A DNA stretch of 64,000 nt, taken from Mycobacterium colombiense (GTDB lineage: Bacteria; Actinomycetota; Actinomycetes; Mycobacteriales; Mycobacteriaceae). The stretch spans positions 1 through 64,000 of the forward strand of contig NZ_QMEU01000006.1 of assembly GCF_003284975.1 (NCBI RefSeq), read 5' to 3'. The notes under the pieces are model-generated. The model was not told the DNA's origin. It saw nothing but the letters and a program-made list of their open reading frames with translations, and did no database searches. The position numbers and the translations under genes were made by a program. This document shows, piece by piece, positions 40,881 to 53,951 of this stretch; position 1 is the first letter of the stretch, and the number at the start of each line of letters is the position of its first letter.

Positions 40881-43049
40881 CTAAACGGCGGCGTTCACCC
40901 GGGCGGCCGCGGACTCCGGCATCGGTTCGTAGCGGACGAACGACCGGGTGAACGACGCCGCGCCGTGCGCGAGCGACCGCAGGTCGATGGCGTATCGGGT
41001 CAATTCCACCTGGGGCACCTCCGCTTTGACCACGGTGCGTTCGTTGCCCGCGGTGTCCGAGCCCAACACCCGGCCGCGCCGGCTGGACAGGTCACCCATC
41101 ACCGCACCGACGTAGTCGTCGGGCACCAGGACCGAGATCTCGTCGATGGGCTCGAGCAGCGCCACCTTGGTCGCCGCGGCGGCCTCCCGCAGCGCCAGCG
41201 AGCCGGCCATCTGGAACGCGAAGTCCGACGAGTCGACGCTGTGCGCTTTGCCGTCGAGCAGCGTGACGCGGATGTCGACCACCGGGTAGCCCGCATGCAC
41301 GCCCTTGTCCATCTGGGCGCGCACGCCCTTCTCCACGCTCGGAATGAACTGGCGCGGTACCGCGCCGCCGACCACCTTGTCGACGAACTCGAATCCCGAA
41401 CCCTCCGGCAGCGGCTCCACCTCGATGTCGCACACCGCGTACTGCCCGTGCCCTCCCGACTGCTTGACGTGGCGACCGTGGCCTTTCGCCTTGCCGCCGA
41501 ACGTTTCCCGCAGTGGCACCCGCAGTTCCACGGTATCGACCGTGACCCCGTACCGATTGGCCAGCGCGTCGAGCACCACCCCGGCATGTGATTCACCCAT
41601 GCACCACAGCACGATCTGGTGTGTCTCGGAGTTCTGCTCGATCCGCAGCGTCGGATCCTCGGCGGCCAGCCGTCCCAGCCCCACCGACAGTTTGTCCTCG
41701 TCGGTCTTGGCGTGCGCCGCGATGGCGACCGGCAGCAGGGGCTCGGGCATGGTCCAGGGCTTCAAGACCAACGGCTCGGATTTGTCCGAGAGCGTGTCAC
41801 CCGTTTCGGCGCGGCTCAGCTTCCCGATGGCGCAGATGTCGCCCGCCACCACGGCCGCCGCTGGGCGCTGCTGCTTGCCCAACGGGAAGGACAGCGCCCC
41901 GATGCGCTCGTCCTCGTCGTGGTCGGGGTGCACATGGCCCTGAGAATTGGAGCCGTTGGTGCCGCCGAAGAACGACGCAAAATGGCCCGACACATGGACC
42001 GTCGTGTCGGGCCTGATGGTGCCGGAGAACACCCGGACCAGGCTGACCCTGCCCACGTACGGGTCCGACGTCGTCTTCACCACCTCCGCGAGCAACGGCG
42101 CGTCCGCGTCACACGTCAGGCTGGCGTGCGGCGCACCGACCGGCGTGAAGACCTCCGGCAGTGGATGTTCCCTCGGAGACGGGAAGCCGCGCGTGGCGAC
42201 CTCCAGCAATTCCAGGGTGCCGACGCCGCTGCTGCTGCAGACCGGGATCACCGGAAAGAACGAGGCCCGGGCGACGGCCCGCTCCAGATCCGCGATGAGC
42301 ACGGATTCGTCGATGGCCTCGCCCCCGAGATAGCGCTCCATCAGCGACTCGTCCTCGGACTCCTCGATGATTCCTTCGATCAGGGCGCCGCGCGCTTCCT
42401 CGATCTGCTCGGCGTCGGAGGGATTCGGTGACAGCACGGTGCGTGTGCCGCCGCTGTATTCGTAGCGCTGCTGGGACAGCAGTCCGATCAGGCCGCTGCA
42501 GTTGGGCAGGTCGGTGGGCAGGTACAGCGGTAAAACCTTGTCGCCGAACGCATTCTGGGCGGCGGCCAACGCCTCGGCGTAATTCGCGCGGGTGTGGTCG
42601 AGCTTGGTGATCACCACGGCGCGGGGCATGCCGACCTGGTTGCATTCCTGCCATAGCGATTTGGTGGGCTCGTCGACGCCCTCGTTTGCCGCGATCACAA
42701 ACAGCGCGCAGTCCGCGGCCCGCAGCCCGGCGCGCAACTCGCCGACGAAGTCGGCGTATCCGGGTGTGTCGACCAGATTGACCTTGACACCGTCGTGCGA
42801 CAGGGACGCCACGGCCACACCCACCGACCGTTGCTGGCGGATCTCGGCGTCGTCGTAATCGCAGACCGTGCTGCCGTCGGCGACCGAGCCGCTTCGGGTC
42901 AGCACACCGGCGGCGACCAACAAGGCTTCCACGAGTGTGGTTTTGCCGCCGCCCGACGGGCCCACCAGCACCACGTTGCGGATCTCGTCGGGACCGGTGG
43001 CGGTGGGGGCGTTCCCCGCGCCTTGGGAAGTAGTTGTCCTGTCGGCCAT
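40881..43049 (-). CDS. fusA2: Elongation factor G-like protein FusA2
   Basis: 722-residue translation GTPase paralogue. The G-domain has GPSGGGKTTL (G1, about 30-39), DTPGYADFVGELRAGL (G3) and ITKLDH (G4). Later come the domain II segment VSLVRVFSGTI, domain IV KGHGRHVKQSGGHGQYAVCDIEVEPL and domain V VPDDYVGAVMGDLSSRRGRVLG. It belongs to the EF-G-II/FusA2 group, whose role in translocation is not firmly known. ATG 43049 follows GGAGGAAAG. It lies in the Rv0120c position. Confidence 0.92.
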   Translation of the reverse strand: MADRTTTSQGAGNAPTATGPDEIRNVVLVGPSGGGKTTLVEALLVAAGVLTRSGSVADGSTVCDYDDAEIRQQRSVGVAVASLSHDGVKVNLVDTPGYADFVGELRAGLRAADCALFVIAANEGVDEPTKSLWQECNQVGMPRAVVITKLDHTRANYAEALAAAQNAFGDKVLPLYLPTDLPNCSGLIGLLSQQRYEYSGGTRTVLSPNPSDAEQIEEARGALIEGIIEESEDESLMERYLGGEAIDESVLIADLERAVARASFFPVIPVCSSSGVGTLELLEVATRGFPSPREHPLPEVFTPVGAPHASLTCDADAPLLAEVVKTTSDPYVGRVSLVRVFSGTIRPDTTVHVSGHFASFFGGTNGSNSQGHVHPDHDEDERIGALSFPLGKQQRPAAAVVAGDICAIGKLSRAETGDTLSDKSEPLVLKPWTMPEPLLPVAIAAHAKTDEDKLSVGLGRLAAEDPTLRIEQNSETHQIVLWCMGESHAGVVLDALANRYGVTVDTVELRVPLRETFGGKAKGHGRHVKQSGGHGQYAVCDIEVEPLPEGSGFEFVDKVVGGAVPRQFIPSVEKGVRAQMDKGVHAGYPVVDIRVTLLDGKAHSVDSSDFAFQMAGSLALREAAAATKVALLEPIDEISVLVPDDYVGAVMGDLSSRRGRVLGSDTAGNERTVVKAEVPQVELTRYAIDLRSLAHGAASFTRSFVRYEPMPESAAARVNAAV

Positions 43050-43190
43050 GACTTTCCTCCAGGTTGCCCGGGCGCACCGTTGCTGGCCTCGCTAGCACCT
43101 AACTAGCTACCATTCACCCAACTTCGGTAGACCACAAGACCGTCGGGCCAGATCGAGTGGCCCACGCGCCTTGGCCGGCCGGGCCACCGG

Positions 43191-43616
43191 TTAGTAGTGC
43201 CAGCCCGACCAACGCTGCACCGCCACCGCGATCACCGGGCCGTCCAGCGAAACCGATTGGTACTGGGGATATTTCGCGCGCAGCAGTTGGTATCCGAGGT
43301 CGGCGTCGTCCCCACCGGTGTGGATCGTGGCGACGCCGTCGGCGCGCACCCACCACAGCTGGGTCCAGTCGTCGGCGTAGTGATCGACCAGCAGGCTCAC
43401 GCGGGGATTGCTGTCGATGTTGGCCAGGCGGCGCAGCCGCCGCGTTGTTTTCGGTTTCGCGTCGACGGCCGTGTACACCACGTCGGATCCGTCCCGGACA
43501 TCGGTGGCGACCGCGAAGACCACCGGGACGACGTGCGGTTGGCCGCCGGGCCCGACCGTGGCCAACCGTGCCACCGGGGACCCGGCGAAGCCGGTTCTGG
43601 GGTCGAATCCGCCCAC
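43191..43616 (-). CDS. PPOX-class F420-dependent oxidoreductase (Rv0121c-like)
   Basis: 141-residue split-barrel flavin/F420-binding protein of the pyridoxamine-phosphate-oxidase superfamily (TIGR03668 type). Family features are [46 protein letters not shown], and [15 protein letters not shown] at 43616 is the only start in frame after a nearby stop. It is in the Rv0121c position, downstream of fusA2 on the divergent side, and reads away from pepA. Substrate unknown. Confidence 0.85.
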   Translation of the reverse strand: MGGFDPRTGFAGSPVARLATVGPGGQPHVVPVVFAVATDVRDGSDVVYTAVDAKPKTTRRLRRLANIDSNPRVSLLVDHYADDWTQLWWVRADGVATIHTGGDDADLGYQLLRAKYPQYQSVSLDGPVIAVAVQRWSGWHY

Positions 43617-43791
43617 CGTGTCAGCCTAGGACCAGGGGTTGAATACGACGCGCGAGCCGATGAGGCCGATCAGAACCTGACACATGCCGTGCATAGCTAC
43701 CTGCATTACGGTTATATACACACAAATGTGCCGCCAAGAGCTTGAGGCCGGGACAGTTTGTTCTCTACCGCAAAGCAGGAGGGTGACACCG

Positions 43792-44874
43792 ATGAGCAAA
43801 TCGCACCGGCGCGCGGTCCGGTGGTCGTGGTTGGTGAGCGTGCTGACCGTCGTCGGACTGGGCCTTGGCTGGGGATCCGGCGTGGGCCTTGCACCGGCGT
43901 CGGCGTCACCATCGAACCTGGCGCTGGATCGATTCACCGATCGTCCCCTGGCGCCAATCGACCCGTCGGCGATGGTGGGTCAGGTCGGGCCGCAGGTGGT
44001 CAACATCGCCACCAAATTCGGCTACAACAACGCGGTGGGCGCCGGAACCGGCATCGTGATCGACCCCAACGGCGTCGTGCTCACCAATAACCACGTGATC
44101 TCCGGTGCCACCGACATCAGCGCATTCGACGTCGGCAACGGGCAGACCTACGCCGTCGACGTGGTCGGCTATGACCGCACGCAGGACATCGCCGTGCTGC
44201 AACTTCGCGGCGGGTCCGGCCTGCCCACCGCCGCCATCGGTGGCGAGGCCACAATCGGAGAGCCCGTCGTCGCGCTCGGCAACGTCAACGGCCAGGGCGG
44301 CACCCCCAACGCGGTGACCGGCAAGGTCGTCGCCTTGAACCAGAGCGTCTCGGCGACGGACACCCTGACCGGCGCGCAGGAGAGCCTGGGCGGCCTGATC
44401 CAGGCGGACGCCCCGATCAAGCCGGGTGACTCCGGCGGGCCGTTGGTGAACAACGCCGGGCAGGTGATCGGCGTCGACACCGCCGCCACCGACAGCTACA
44501 AGATGTCCGGCGGGCAGGGCTTCGCCATTCCCATCGGGCGCGCGATGGGCGTCGCCGGGCAGATCCGGTCCGGCGCCGGCTCGAACACGGTTCACATCGG
44601 CCCCACGGCGTTCCTCGGGCTGGGTGTGATGGACAACAACGGCAACGGCGCGCGGGTGCAGCGGGTGGTCGGTGCCGGTCCCGCCGGGGCCGCCGGCATC
44701 GCGCCCGGTGACGTCATCACCGGCGTCGACAACGTCGCGATCACCGGGGCGACGTCCATGACCGAGGTGCTCGTTCCGCATCACCCCGGCGACACCATCG
44801 CCGTGCACTACCGGTCCAACGACGGCGGTGAGCGCACTGCGAACATCACACTGGCGGAGGGCCCGCCGGCCTGA
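43792..44874 (+). CDS. pepA: Secreted trypsin-like serine protease PepA (HtrA-like)
   Basis: 360-residue protein homologous to Mtb32A. The N-terminus has a signal peptide (WSWLVSVLTVVGLGLGWGSG...APASASP). The catalytic triad is His101 (TNNHVISG), Asp132 (YDRTQDIAVL) and Ser214 (IKPGDSGGPLV). A PDZ domain follows (about 265-355). I chose ATG 43792 because AGGAGGGTGACACCG precedes it and it gives the family-typical start; the open frame runs 36 codons upstream. It is secreted and could act in envelope quality control. It precedes treS in the conserved order. Confidence 0.93.
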   Translation: MSKSHRRAVRWSWLVSVLTVVGLGLGWGSGVGLAPASASPSNLALDRFTDRPLAPIDPSAMVGQVGPQVVNIATKFGYNNAVGAGTGIVIDPNGVVLTNNHVISGATDISAFDVGNGQTYAVDVVGYDRTQDIAVLQLRGGSGLPTAAIGGEATIGEPVVALGNVNGQGGTPNAVTGKVVALNQSVSATDTLTGAQESLGGLIQADAPIKPGDSGGPLVNNAGQVIGVDTAATDSYKMSGGQGFAIPIGRAMGVAGQIRSGAGSNTVHIGPTAFLGLGVMDNNGNGARVQRVVGAGPAGAAGIAPGDVITGVDNVAITGATSMTEVLVPHHPGDTIAVHYRSNDGGERTANITLAEGPPA

Positions 44875-44994
44875 CATCCACGCCGACGAAGCCCGCCGTT
44901 GGTCAATTCGATTGTCACGGGGCGTGTTTCGTCACATGCGTGTGGGCGTGATTCCGAAAGTCGCGCCCAGGGTACCCGTGGCATCGTGGATTTG

Positions 44995-46767
<1,773 letters not shown>

Positions 46768-46816
46768 CGACCCCCGCCACGAGGCAGACTGGTGCGCATA
46801 AGGAGGAATGGCGCAA

Positions 46817-48166
46817 ATGACTCAGCCAGCCAAGCTGCCTTGGTCTGAGTGGCTTCCACAGCAACGTTGGTACGCCGGGCGTAACCGGCAGTTGACGCGC
46901 GCCGAGTCCAGCGTTGTCGTCCCGCTTGGCGACGACCTCGACCTGGTCCTCGTCGACGCCGACTACGCCGACGGTTCGCGCCACCGGTACCAGGTGATCG
47001 TGCGATGGGATGCCGCACCGGTCTCCGAGTACAGCAGCGTTGCCACCATCGGCTCCGCCGACGACCGGACCGGGTTCGACGCGCTGTATGACGCCGAGTC
47101 GCCGCGGTTCCTGCTCTCCCTGATCGACTCGTCGGCCGCGCGCCGGGGGTCGGGCACCGAGGTGATTTTCGCCAAAGAGCCGGGCATGGAGCTTCCGCTG
47201 GAGGCGATGGCGCACGTCTCCGACGCCGAGCAGTCCAACACCAGCGTCACCTTCGACCGCGACGCCATCTTCAAGGTGTTCCGCCGCGTCAGCAGCGGCA
47301 TCAACCCCGACATCGAGTTGAACCGCGTGCTCGGCCAGGCCGGCAACCCGCACGTCGCGCGGCTGCTTGGCACCTACGAGATGACCGGTTCGGACGGCAG
47401 CGCCGACGCGGCGTGGCCGCTGGGCATGGTGACCGAGTTCGCCGCCAACTCCGCGGAGGGCTGGGCGATGGCCACCGCGAGCGTTCGTGACCTGTTCGCC
47501 GAGGGCGACCTGTACGCGTACGAGGTCGGCGGCGACTTCGCCGGTGAGTCCTACCGGCTCGGCGAAGCCGTGGCTTCCGTGCACGCCACCCTGGCCGAGA
47601 CGCTCGGAACCTCGCAGGCCGTGTTCCCGGTGGACAACGTGCTGGCGCGACTAGCCGCGACCGCGGCCCTGGTGCCCGAGCTCGAGGAGCACGCGGCGAC
47701 GATCGAAGAGCGATTCCAGAAGTTGATCACCGAGACGATCACCGTGCAGCGCGTCCACGGCGATCTGCACCTGGGCCAGGTGCTGCGCACGCCGGAGCGC
47801 TGGCTGCTCATCGATTTCGAGGGCGAGCCGGGACAGCCGCTCGAGGAACGCCGCGCGCCCGATTCACCGTTGCGTGACGTGGCCGGCGTGCTGCGTTCGT
47901 TCGAGTACGCAGCGTACGGGCCGTTGGTCGACCACGCCGACGACAAGCAGTTGGCGGCCCGCGCCCGTGAGTGGGTCGAACGCAACCGCACCGCATTCTG
48001 CGACGGCTATGCGGCCGCCTCCGGGACGGACCCGCGCGATTCGGCGCAGCTGCTGGCCGCCTACGAGCTCGACAAGGCCGTCTACGAGGCCGGTTACGAA
48101 GCGCGGCACCGGCCGGGCTGGCTGCCGATTCCGTTGCGCTCCATCGCCCGTCTCACCGCCCTCTAG
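46817..48166 (+). CDS. mak: Maltokinase (Mak/Pep2)
   Basis: 449-residue kinase that phosphorylates maltose to maltose-1-phosphate for GlgE. The N-terminal cap ([20 protein letters not shown]) is followed by a kinase-like fold with [11 protein letters not shown] near residue 314 and [16 protein letters not shown] 46817 is 10 bases after AAGGAGG. An in-frame ATG at 46808 touches that ribosome site and is less likely. It follows treS in the standard mycobacterial operon. The C-terminal half is almost identical to the M. tuberculosis protein as I recall it. Confidence 0.95.
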   Translation: MTQPAKLPWSEWLPQQRWYAGRNRQLTRAESSVVVPLGDDLDLVLVDADYADGSRHRYQVIVRWDAAPVSEYSSVATIGSADDRTGFDALYDAESPRFLLSLIDSSAARRGSGTEVIFAKEPGMELPLEAMAHVSDAEQSNTSVTFDRDAIFKVFRRVSSGINPDIELNRVLGQAGNPHVARLLGTYEMTGSDGSADAAWPLGMVTEFAANSAEGWAMATASVRDLFAEGDLYAYEVGGDFAGESYRLGEAVASVHATLAETLGTSQAVFPVDNVLARLAATAALVPELEEHAATIEERFQKLITETITVQRVHGDLHLGQVLRTPERWLLIDFEGEPGQPLEERRAPDSPLRDVAGVLRSFEYAAYGPLVDHADDKQLAARAREWVERNRTAFCDGYAAASGTDPRDSAQLLAAYELDKAVYEAGYEARHRPGWLPIPLRSIARLTAL

Positions 48167-48207
48167 CGTTCGCGTGCGCTGCGCGTGCCGCGGCTGTCTG
48201 ACAGCAT

Positions 48208-48900
48208 GTGCGTGTGCCGAACGAGATCAACAACAGTGAGTCGCGGTTGTCCTGGGTGCTGGCGGTGCTGGCCGGGATTTTGGGGGCGACCGCCTATACG
48301 CATTCCGCCGGATACTTTGTGACCTTCATGACAGGCAACGCCCAGCGGGCGGCGCTGGGGTACTTCCGCGGGGACGTGGTGCTGTCGATCTCCGCGGGTG
48401 TGTTGATCCTGTGCTTCGTCGCCGGCGTGATCATCGCGTCGGTCTGCCGGCGCCACTTCTGGGTGGCGCATCCGCACGGGCCGACGGTGCTGACGACGTT
48501 CAGTCTGGCGGCGGCCACCGTGGCCGACGTCGTCGACGAGGGCTGGACCGAAAACCTGCTCGATTTCGCGCCGATCATGTTGGTGGCGTTCGGGATTGGG
48601 GCGTTGAACACGTCCTTCGTCAAGGACGGTGAGGTGTCGGTCCCGCTGAGCTACGTGACCGGCACGCTGGTGAAGATGGGCCAGGGCATCGAACGCCACC
48701 TCGCGGGTGGGTCGACGGCCGACTGGCTGGGCTACTTTCTGCTGTTCGCCAGCCTGGTGTTGGGCGCGGCCGTGGGTGGCTTCATCAGCCTGTTCGTCAA
48801 CGGGACGTGGATGCTGGTGGTGGCGACCGTGGTGTGCGCGCTGACCACCGGCTACACGTACTTCCACTCCGATCGCCGGGCCCTGCTCAACGAGGCGTGA
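48208..48900 (+). CDS. DUF1275 (YoaK-like) membrane protein
   Basis: 230-residue integral membrane protein with six predicted helices. Recognisable segments are WVLAVLAGILGATAYTHSAGYFVTFMTGNAQRAALG, LCFVAGVIIASVCRR, NTSFVKDGEVSVPLSYVTGTLVKMGQGIERH and LLFASLVLGAAVGGFISL, the DUF1275/YoaK pattern. The start is GTG 48208 or 48214. It occupies the position of Rv0128 between mak and fbpC. A long stem-loop right after its stop separates it from converging fbpC. Function unknown. Confidence 0.83.
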   Translation: MRVPNEINNSESRLSWVLAVLAGILGATAYTHSAGYFVTFMTGNAQRAALGYFRGDVVLSISAGVLILCFVAGVIIASVCRRHFWVAHPHGPTVLTTFSLAAATVADVVDEGWTENLLDFAPIMLVAFGIGALNTSFVKDGEVSVPLSYVTGTLVKMGQGIERHLAGGSTADWLGYFLLFASLVLGAAVGGFISLFVNGTWMLVVATVVCALTTGYTYFHSDRRALLNEA

Positions 48901-48905
48901 GAAAA

Positions 48906-48947
48906 AGCATCGGCAGTAGCGCTGACCGGTGCGCTACTGCCGATGCT
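48906..48947. terminator. Strong intrinsic terminator for fbpC (bidirectional stem)
   Basis: A perfect 17-bp stem: 48906-48922 pairs with 48931-48947 around an 8-base loop (TGACCGGT). On the minus strand the stem is followed by TTTTTC, so it is a textbook Rho-independent terminator for fbpC, whose stop is 10 bp away. It also serves the DUF1275 gene from the other side. Such long stems with a T-run are uncommon in mycobacteria. Confidence 0.85.
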
Positions 48948-48957
48948 GGCCTTGGCC

Positions 48958-49989
<1,032 letters not shown>

Positions 49990-50187
49990 CTACCCATCCC
50001 AACTTTCATCTGCCGCATGGTGCGGTCGAATCTGTTCTCGGGGAGTCAAACACAGCGGGAGGGTTGAATTCGCTTGTCGCGGCCGGGATGTCAGATCGCG
50101 GTTAGCTAACGATTGGGCCTCGCACAGAAATCGTCACGGTCGGGTCACGATCGGCTTTCGAAACCCTGCGCACGCCTTGCGATACGC

Positions 50188-50201
50188 TAGCGCATGCGCT
50201 A
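50188..50201. repeat. 14-bp perfect palindrome between ABC permease and fbpC
   Basis: TAGCGCATGCGCTA, enclosed by GCGATA/TATCGC arms that can extend the dyad. It lies just beyond the stop of the ABC permease and about 205 bp upstream of fbpC. It might act as a terminator for the ABC operon (no T-run) or as an operator. Confidence 0.45.
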
Positions 50202-50215
50202 TCGCCGGCGTCGGA

Positions 50216-51034
50216 TCATGCCACCAAGCGGCGCAAAAGCGTTGAGGCCGTAATGATTCCGAGCACCGCGGCCACCACCAGCACCGCGATGTCCGCAGGG
50301 TTGTACGGGGTGCCGATCAGCAGCGCGCGCAGCGCGTTCACCTCGTAACTGAGGGGATTGACCTTGCTCAGCACGTGCAGCCACGCCGGCATCACGTCGA
50401 CCGGATACAGGGCATTGGATGCGAAGAACAACGGCATCGTGATCGCCTGCCCGATCCCCATCAGGCGGTCGCGACTGCGCACCAGGCCGGCCAGTGTCAT
50501 GGACAGGCAGGCGAAGAAGGCGGCGCCGAGCATGACGATGGCCATCGCCGCCGCGATTCGCAACGGATTGACCGTCAGGCCGACCCCCATCACGTACGCC
50601 AGCGCCAGCACGCCGACCACCTGGGCCACCGAACGGACCCCGGCCGCAAACGCTTTGCCGGTGATCAGCGCCGACGCCGGCGCCGGCGTCACCATGAGCT
50701 TGGCCAGCACGCCGGCGTCTCGGTCCCAAATGATCTGTATCCCATAGAAGATGGAGATGAACAGCGCCGACTGGGCGATGATCCCCGGCGCCAGGAACGC
50801 CAGGTATGACACCGATCCGGTGGGGATGACATGTAAATGGCTGAACGTGGTCCCGAAGATCAACAGCCACAGCGCGGGCTGCACCATCCGGGTCACCAGT
50901 TCGGTCCGGTCGTGCTGCAGCTTCTGCAGTTCGACGATCGCGAACGCCCCGATGCGGCTGGCCAACGCACCGGCTCGTTGCCATCCGTGCGGCGCGCGAA
51001 GCAGTGTCGGGCCGGCGGCGCTATCAACCGACAC
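50216..51034 (-). CDS. ABC transporter permease (DrrB-like, ABC-2 type)
   Basis: 272-residue membrane permease with six helices, last gene of the marR-ATPase-permease operon. ABC-2 features: LVTRMVQPALWLLIFGTTF, APGIIAQSALFISIFYGIQIIWDRDAGVLAKLMVTPAP and the C-terminal NPLSYEVNALRALLIG. The open frame starts at 51139, inside the ATPase gene; GTG 51034 follows AAAGGTGG and makes an 11-bp overlap with the ATPase stop, so I use it. The pair resembles antibiotic or lipid exporters of the daunorubicin DrrAB group. Confidence 0.9.
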   Translation of the reverse strand: MSVDSAAGPTLLRAPHGWQRAGALASRIGAFAIVELQKLQHDRTELVTRMVQPALWLLIFGTTFSHLHVIPTGSVSYLAFLAPGIIAQSALFISIFYGIQIIWDRDAGVLAKLMVTPAPASALITGKAFAAGVRSVAQVVGVLALAYVMGVGLTVNPLRIAAAMAIVMLGAAFFACLSMTLAGLVRSRDRLMGIGQAITMPLFFASNALYPVDVMPAWLHVLSKVNPLSYEVNALRALLIGTPYNPADIAVLVVAAVLGIITASTLLRRLVA

Positions 51035-51854
51035 GGCGAGCCACCTTTCTGCTGGAACGGATTTCACGAATGGACCCGTTGGCTTCCGCGGGATCCGCTT
51101 CATCGGCCAGACCCGATGCCGCGTAGTGGCGGAACACATCCTCGAGCGTGGCGTTCGCAGACACCTTGGCCTTCAACCTGTCGGGTGTGCCGACCGCCCG
51201 CAGTCGACCGCGGTGCATGAGCGCGACCCGGTCGCACAGCGCGTCGGCTTCTTCCATGTAGTGCGTGGTAAGCAGCACGGTCATGCCGAACTGGGCCTGC
51301 ATCTTTTGCACCTGTGCCCACACGCCGTCACGCGCGATGGGATCGAGCCCGACGGTCGGCTCGTCGAGCACCAGCAGCGACGGGCGATTGACCAACGCCT
51401 GGGCCACCTCGAGGCGGCGGACCATGCCACCGGAATAGGACGACGCCAGCCGGTCGGCCACGTCGATGAGATCCATGGCGACCAGCGCTTGATCGACGCG
51501 GTCGGCGCGCTCGGCGCGGGGCACCCCGTACAGCCGCGCGAACCACTGCACGTTTTGCCGGCCGGTCAGTGCGGGCTCGATCGAAAGCTGTTGGGGCACA
51601 TAGCCGATATTGCTCCGAATGTCGGTGGTCTGGCGGCGGGCGTCCATCCCGAAGATGCGCAGTTCGCCATGCTGCACCGGGGTCAGCGTGGTCAGCATCC
51701 GGACCATGGTCGTCTTGCCGGCGCCATTGGGCCCCAGTAGGCCCATGGTTTCACCGGGCCGTACCTGCAGTGTCACGTCATCGACGGCGGTGAACTGGCC
51801 GTACCGGTAGGTCACCTTCCTGGCGTCGACCGCCATCGGCAGCGATCCGCTCAT
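51024..51854 (-). CDS. ABC transporter ATP-binding protein (DrrA-like)
   Basis: 276-residue ATPase. Walker A is GLLGPNGAGKTTMVRML (about 36-52), Q-loop GYVPQQLSIEP, signature SYSGGMVRRLEVAQAL, Walker B LLVLDEPTVGLD and the switch histidine in LLTTHYMEEADALCDR. It powers the adjacent permease. ATG 51854 overlaps the MarR stop by 4 bp (ATGA), showing translational coupling in a three-gene operon. Confidence 0.93.
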   Translation of the reverse strand: MSGSLPMAVDARKVTYRYGQFTAVDDVTLQVRPGETMGLLGPNGAGKTTMVRMLTTLTPVQHGELRIFGMDARRQTTDIRSNIGYVPQQLSIEPALTGRQNVQWFARLYGVPRAERADRVDQALVAMDLIDVADRLASSYSGGMVRRLEVAQALVNRPSLLVLDEPTVGLDPIARDGVWAQVQKMQAQFGMTVLLTTHYMEEADALCDRVALMHRGRLRAVGTPDRLKAKVSANATLEDVFRHYAASGLADEADPAEANGSIREIRSSRKVARRVG

Positions 51855-52303
51855 GATCGCCGCTCTCTCATCTTGCGGGTCATCGTGTCGAGGACCTCCA
51901 ATCCCTTTGTCAAAGCCTCGATTTGGTCATCGTCAAGCTCGTCGATCACCTCGGAGAGCAACGCTCGGCGGGTGGCGCGGGATGCGTCGACGACCTGCTG
52001 GGCGGGCTCGGCCAGCCGCAGTTGGCACACCCGGCGATCGCCGTCGCCGGCCGTCCGCAGCAGTAGCCCGGCGGACACCAGCTTGGTGACCAGGGTCGAC
52101 GCGGTGTTGGGGACCAGGCCCAGCTCGGCGGCCGCGGCGCTGACCGAGATCCCCGGCCGACGGCCGACCAGCCACAGCAGCTCCGTCTGCGACTCGGACA
52201 ACCGTGCCGATTCGAACCCGCGACCCGACGACCGCCGGAGTTGCCGGCGAAACCTGCCGACGACACCGAACAGCTCGCCGGCCACATCAGTGCGTGAGTT
52301 CAT
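51851..52303 (-). CDS. MarR family transcriptional regulator
   Basis: 150-residue winged helix-turn-helix regulator. LSESQTELLWLVGRRPGISVSAAAAELGLVPNTASTLVTKLVSAGLLLRT is the DNA-binding core, DGDRRVCQLRLAE the wing, and a C-terminal dimer helix follows. First gene of an operon with an ABC exporter, so autorepression released by a drug or lipid ligand is likely. A minus-strand -10 box TATTAT (52316-52311) ends 7 bases before the ATG, so the transcript is probably leaderless. Confidence 0.89.
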   Translation of the reverse strand: MNSRTDVAGELFGVVGRFRRQLRRSSGRGFESARLSESQTELLWLVGRRPGISVSAAAAELGLVPNTASTLVTKLVSAGLLLRTAGDGDRRVCQLRLAEPAQQVVDASRATRRALLSEVIDELDDDQIEALTKGLEVLDTMTRKMRERRS

Positions 52304-52370
52304 CTGGGCCCATAATACCTCTGTAGCCGAGCTATCTATGTGGGGAAGCTGTGCGTAGGTTATGTACCCG

Positions 52371-53256
<886 letters not shown>

Positions 53257-53284
53257 TTGCCCGGCGCGACGAAACGGAGAGAAA

Positions 53285-53899
53285 ATGTCTGCCGTCCAAC
53301 GTAATTCGACCCAGCCGGCGGTGACGCTGTGGTTGGACCCGGTCTGTCCGTACTCGTGGAACACCGCGCGGTGGCTGCGTGCCGCCGCCGAGAAGACCGG
53401 GCTGGCCATCGATTGGCGGCTGATGAGCCTGGCCGTCCTCAACGAGGGACGCGAACTGTCGCCCGCACACCAGGCGCGGATGCATGACTCCCAGCAGTTC
53501 GGCCGGCTGATGGCCGCCATCGCCCGCGACCACGGCGTCCCCGGCTGGGCCGCCGCGTATTTCGCCTTCGGCGAGCGGTACTTCGAGCATTCGCAACCCC
53601 TCACCGACTCACTGGTCGAGGAGGTGCTGAGCGCGGCGGGCGTTCGTGACATCATCCCCGCGGCCACCTCTGATGCCGCATTCGATGACGTCGTCAGGCG
53701 GGCACACCAGGACGGGCAGGACGCGCTCGGCGAAACCGGCGGCAGCCCGATTCTGCGTATCGGCGAACACACCTTTTTCGGGCCTGTCCTGACGGCACTG
53801 CCCGACGCGGACGGCACCCTCGCGCTGTTCGACGCGGTGGCCGCCCTGGCCGCAATTCCCCAGTTCACTCAGCTGCAGCGGCCCCGCACCGCGGCCTAG
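53285..53899 (+). CDS. DsbA-family thioredoxin-fold protein (mycothiol-nitroreductase-like)
   Basis: 204-residue thioredoxin-fold protein with an inserted helical domain, homologous to the mycothiol-dependent reductase Rv2466c (DxWxDPxCPxxW; MSLAVLNE; FFGPVL). The active site is CPYS (residues 21-24) where Rv2466c has CPWC: the second cysteine is missing, so a monothiol mechanism using mycothiol is expected. ATG 53285 follows GGAGAG. Located 28 bp after the CsoR-like gene and 52 bp before the DUF302 gene. Confidence 0.87.
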   Translation: MSAVQRNSTQPAVTLWLDPVCPYSWNTARWLRAAAEKTGLAIDWRLMSLAVLNEGRELSPAHQARMHDSQQFGRLMAAIARDHGVPGWAAAYFAFGERYFEHSQPLTDSLVEEVLSAAGVRDIIPAATSDAAFDDVVRRAHQDGQDALGETGGSPILRIGEHTFFGPVLTALPDADGTLALFDAVAALAAIPQFTQLQRPRTAA

Positions 53900-53951
53900 C
53901 CGGGATTGCTGCGCATTCCTGGGTAGTGCCACGCCCACAGAGGAGGATTAA

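Noticed and set aside
43684..43791. Upstream extension of pepA
   Set aside because: No signal-peptide character, and a clear ribosome site precedes ATG 43792.
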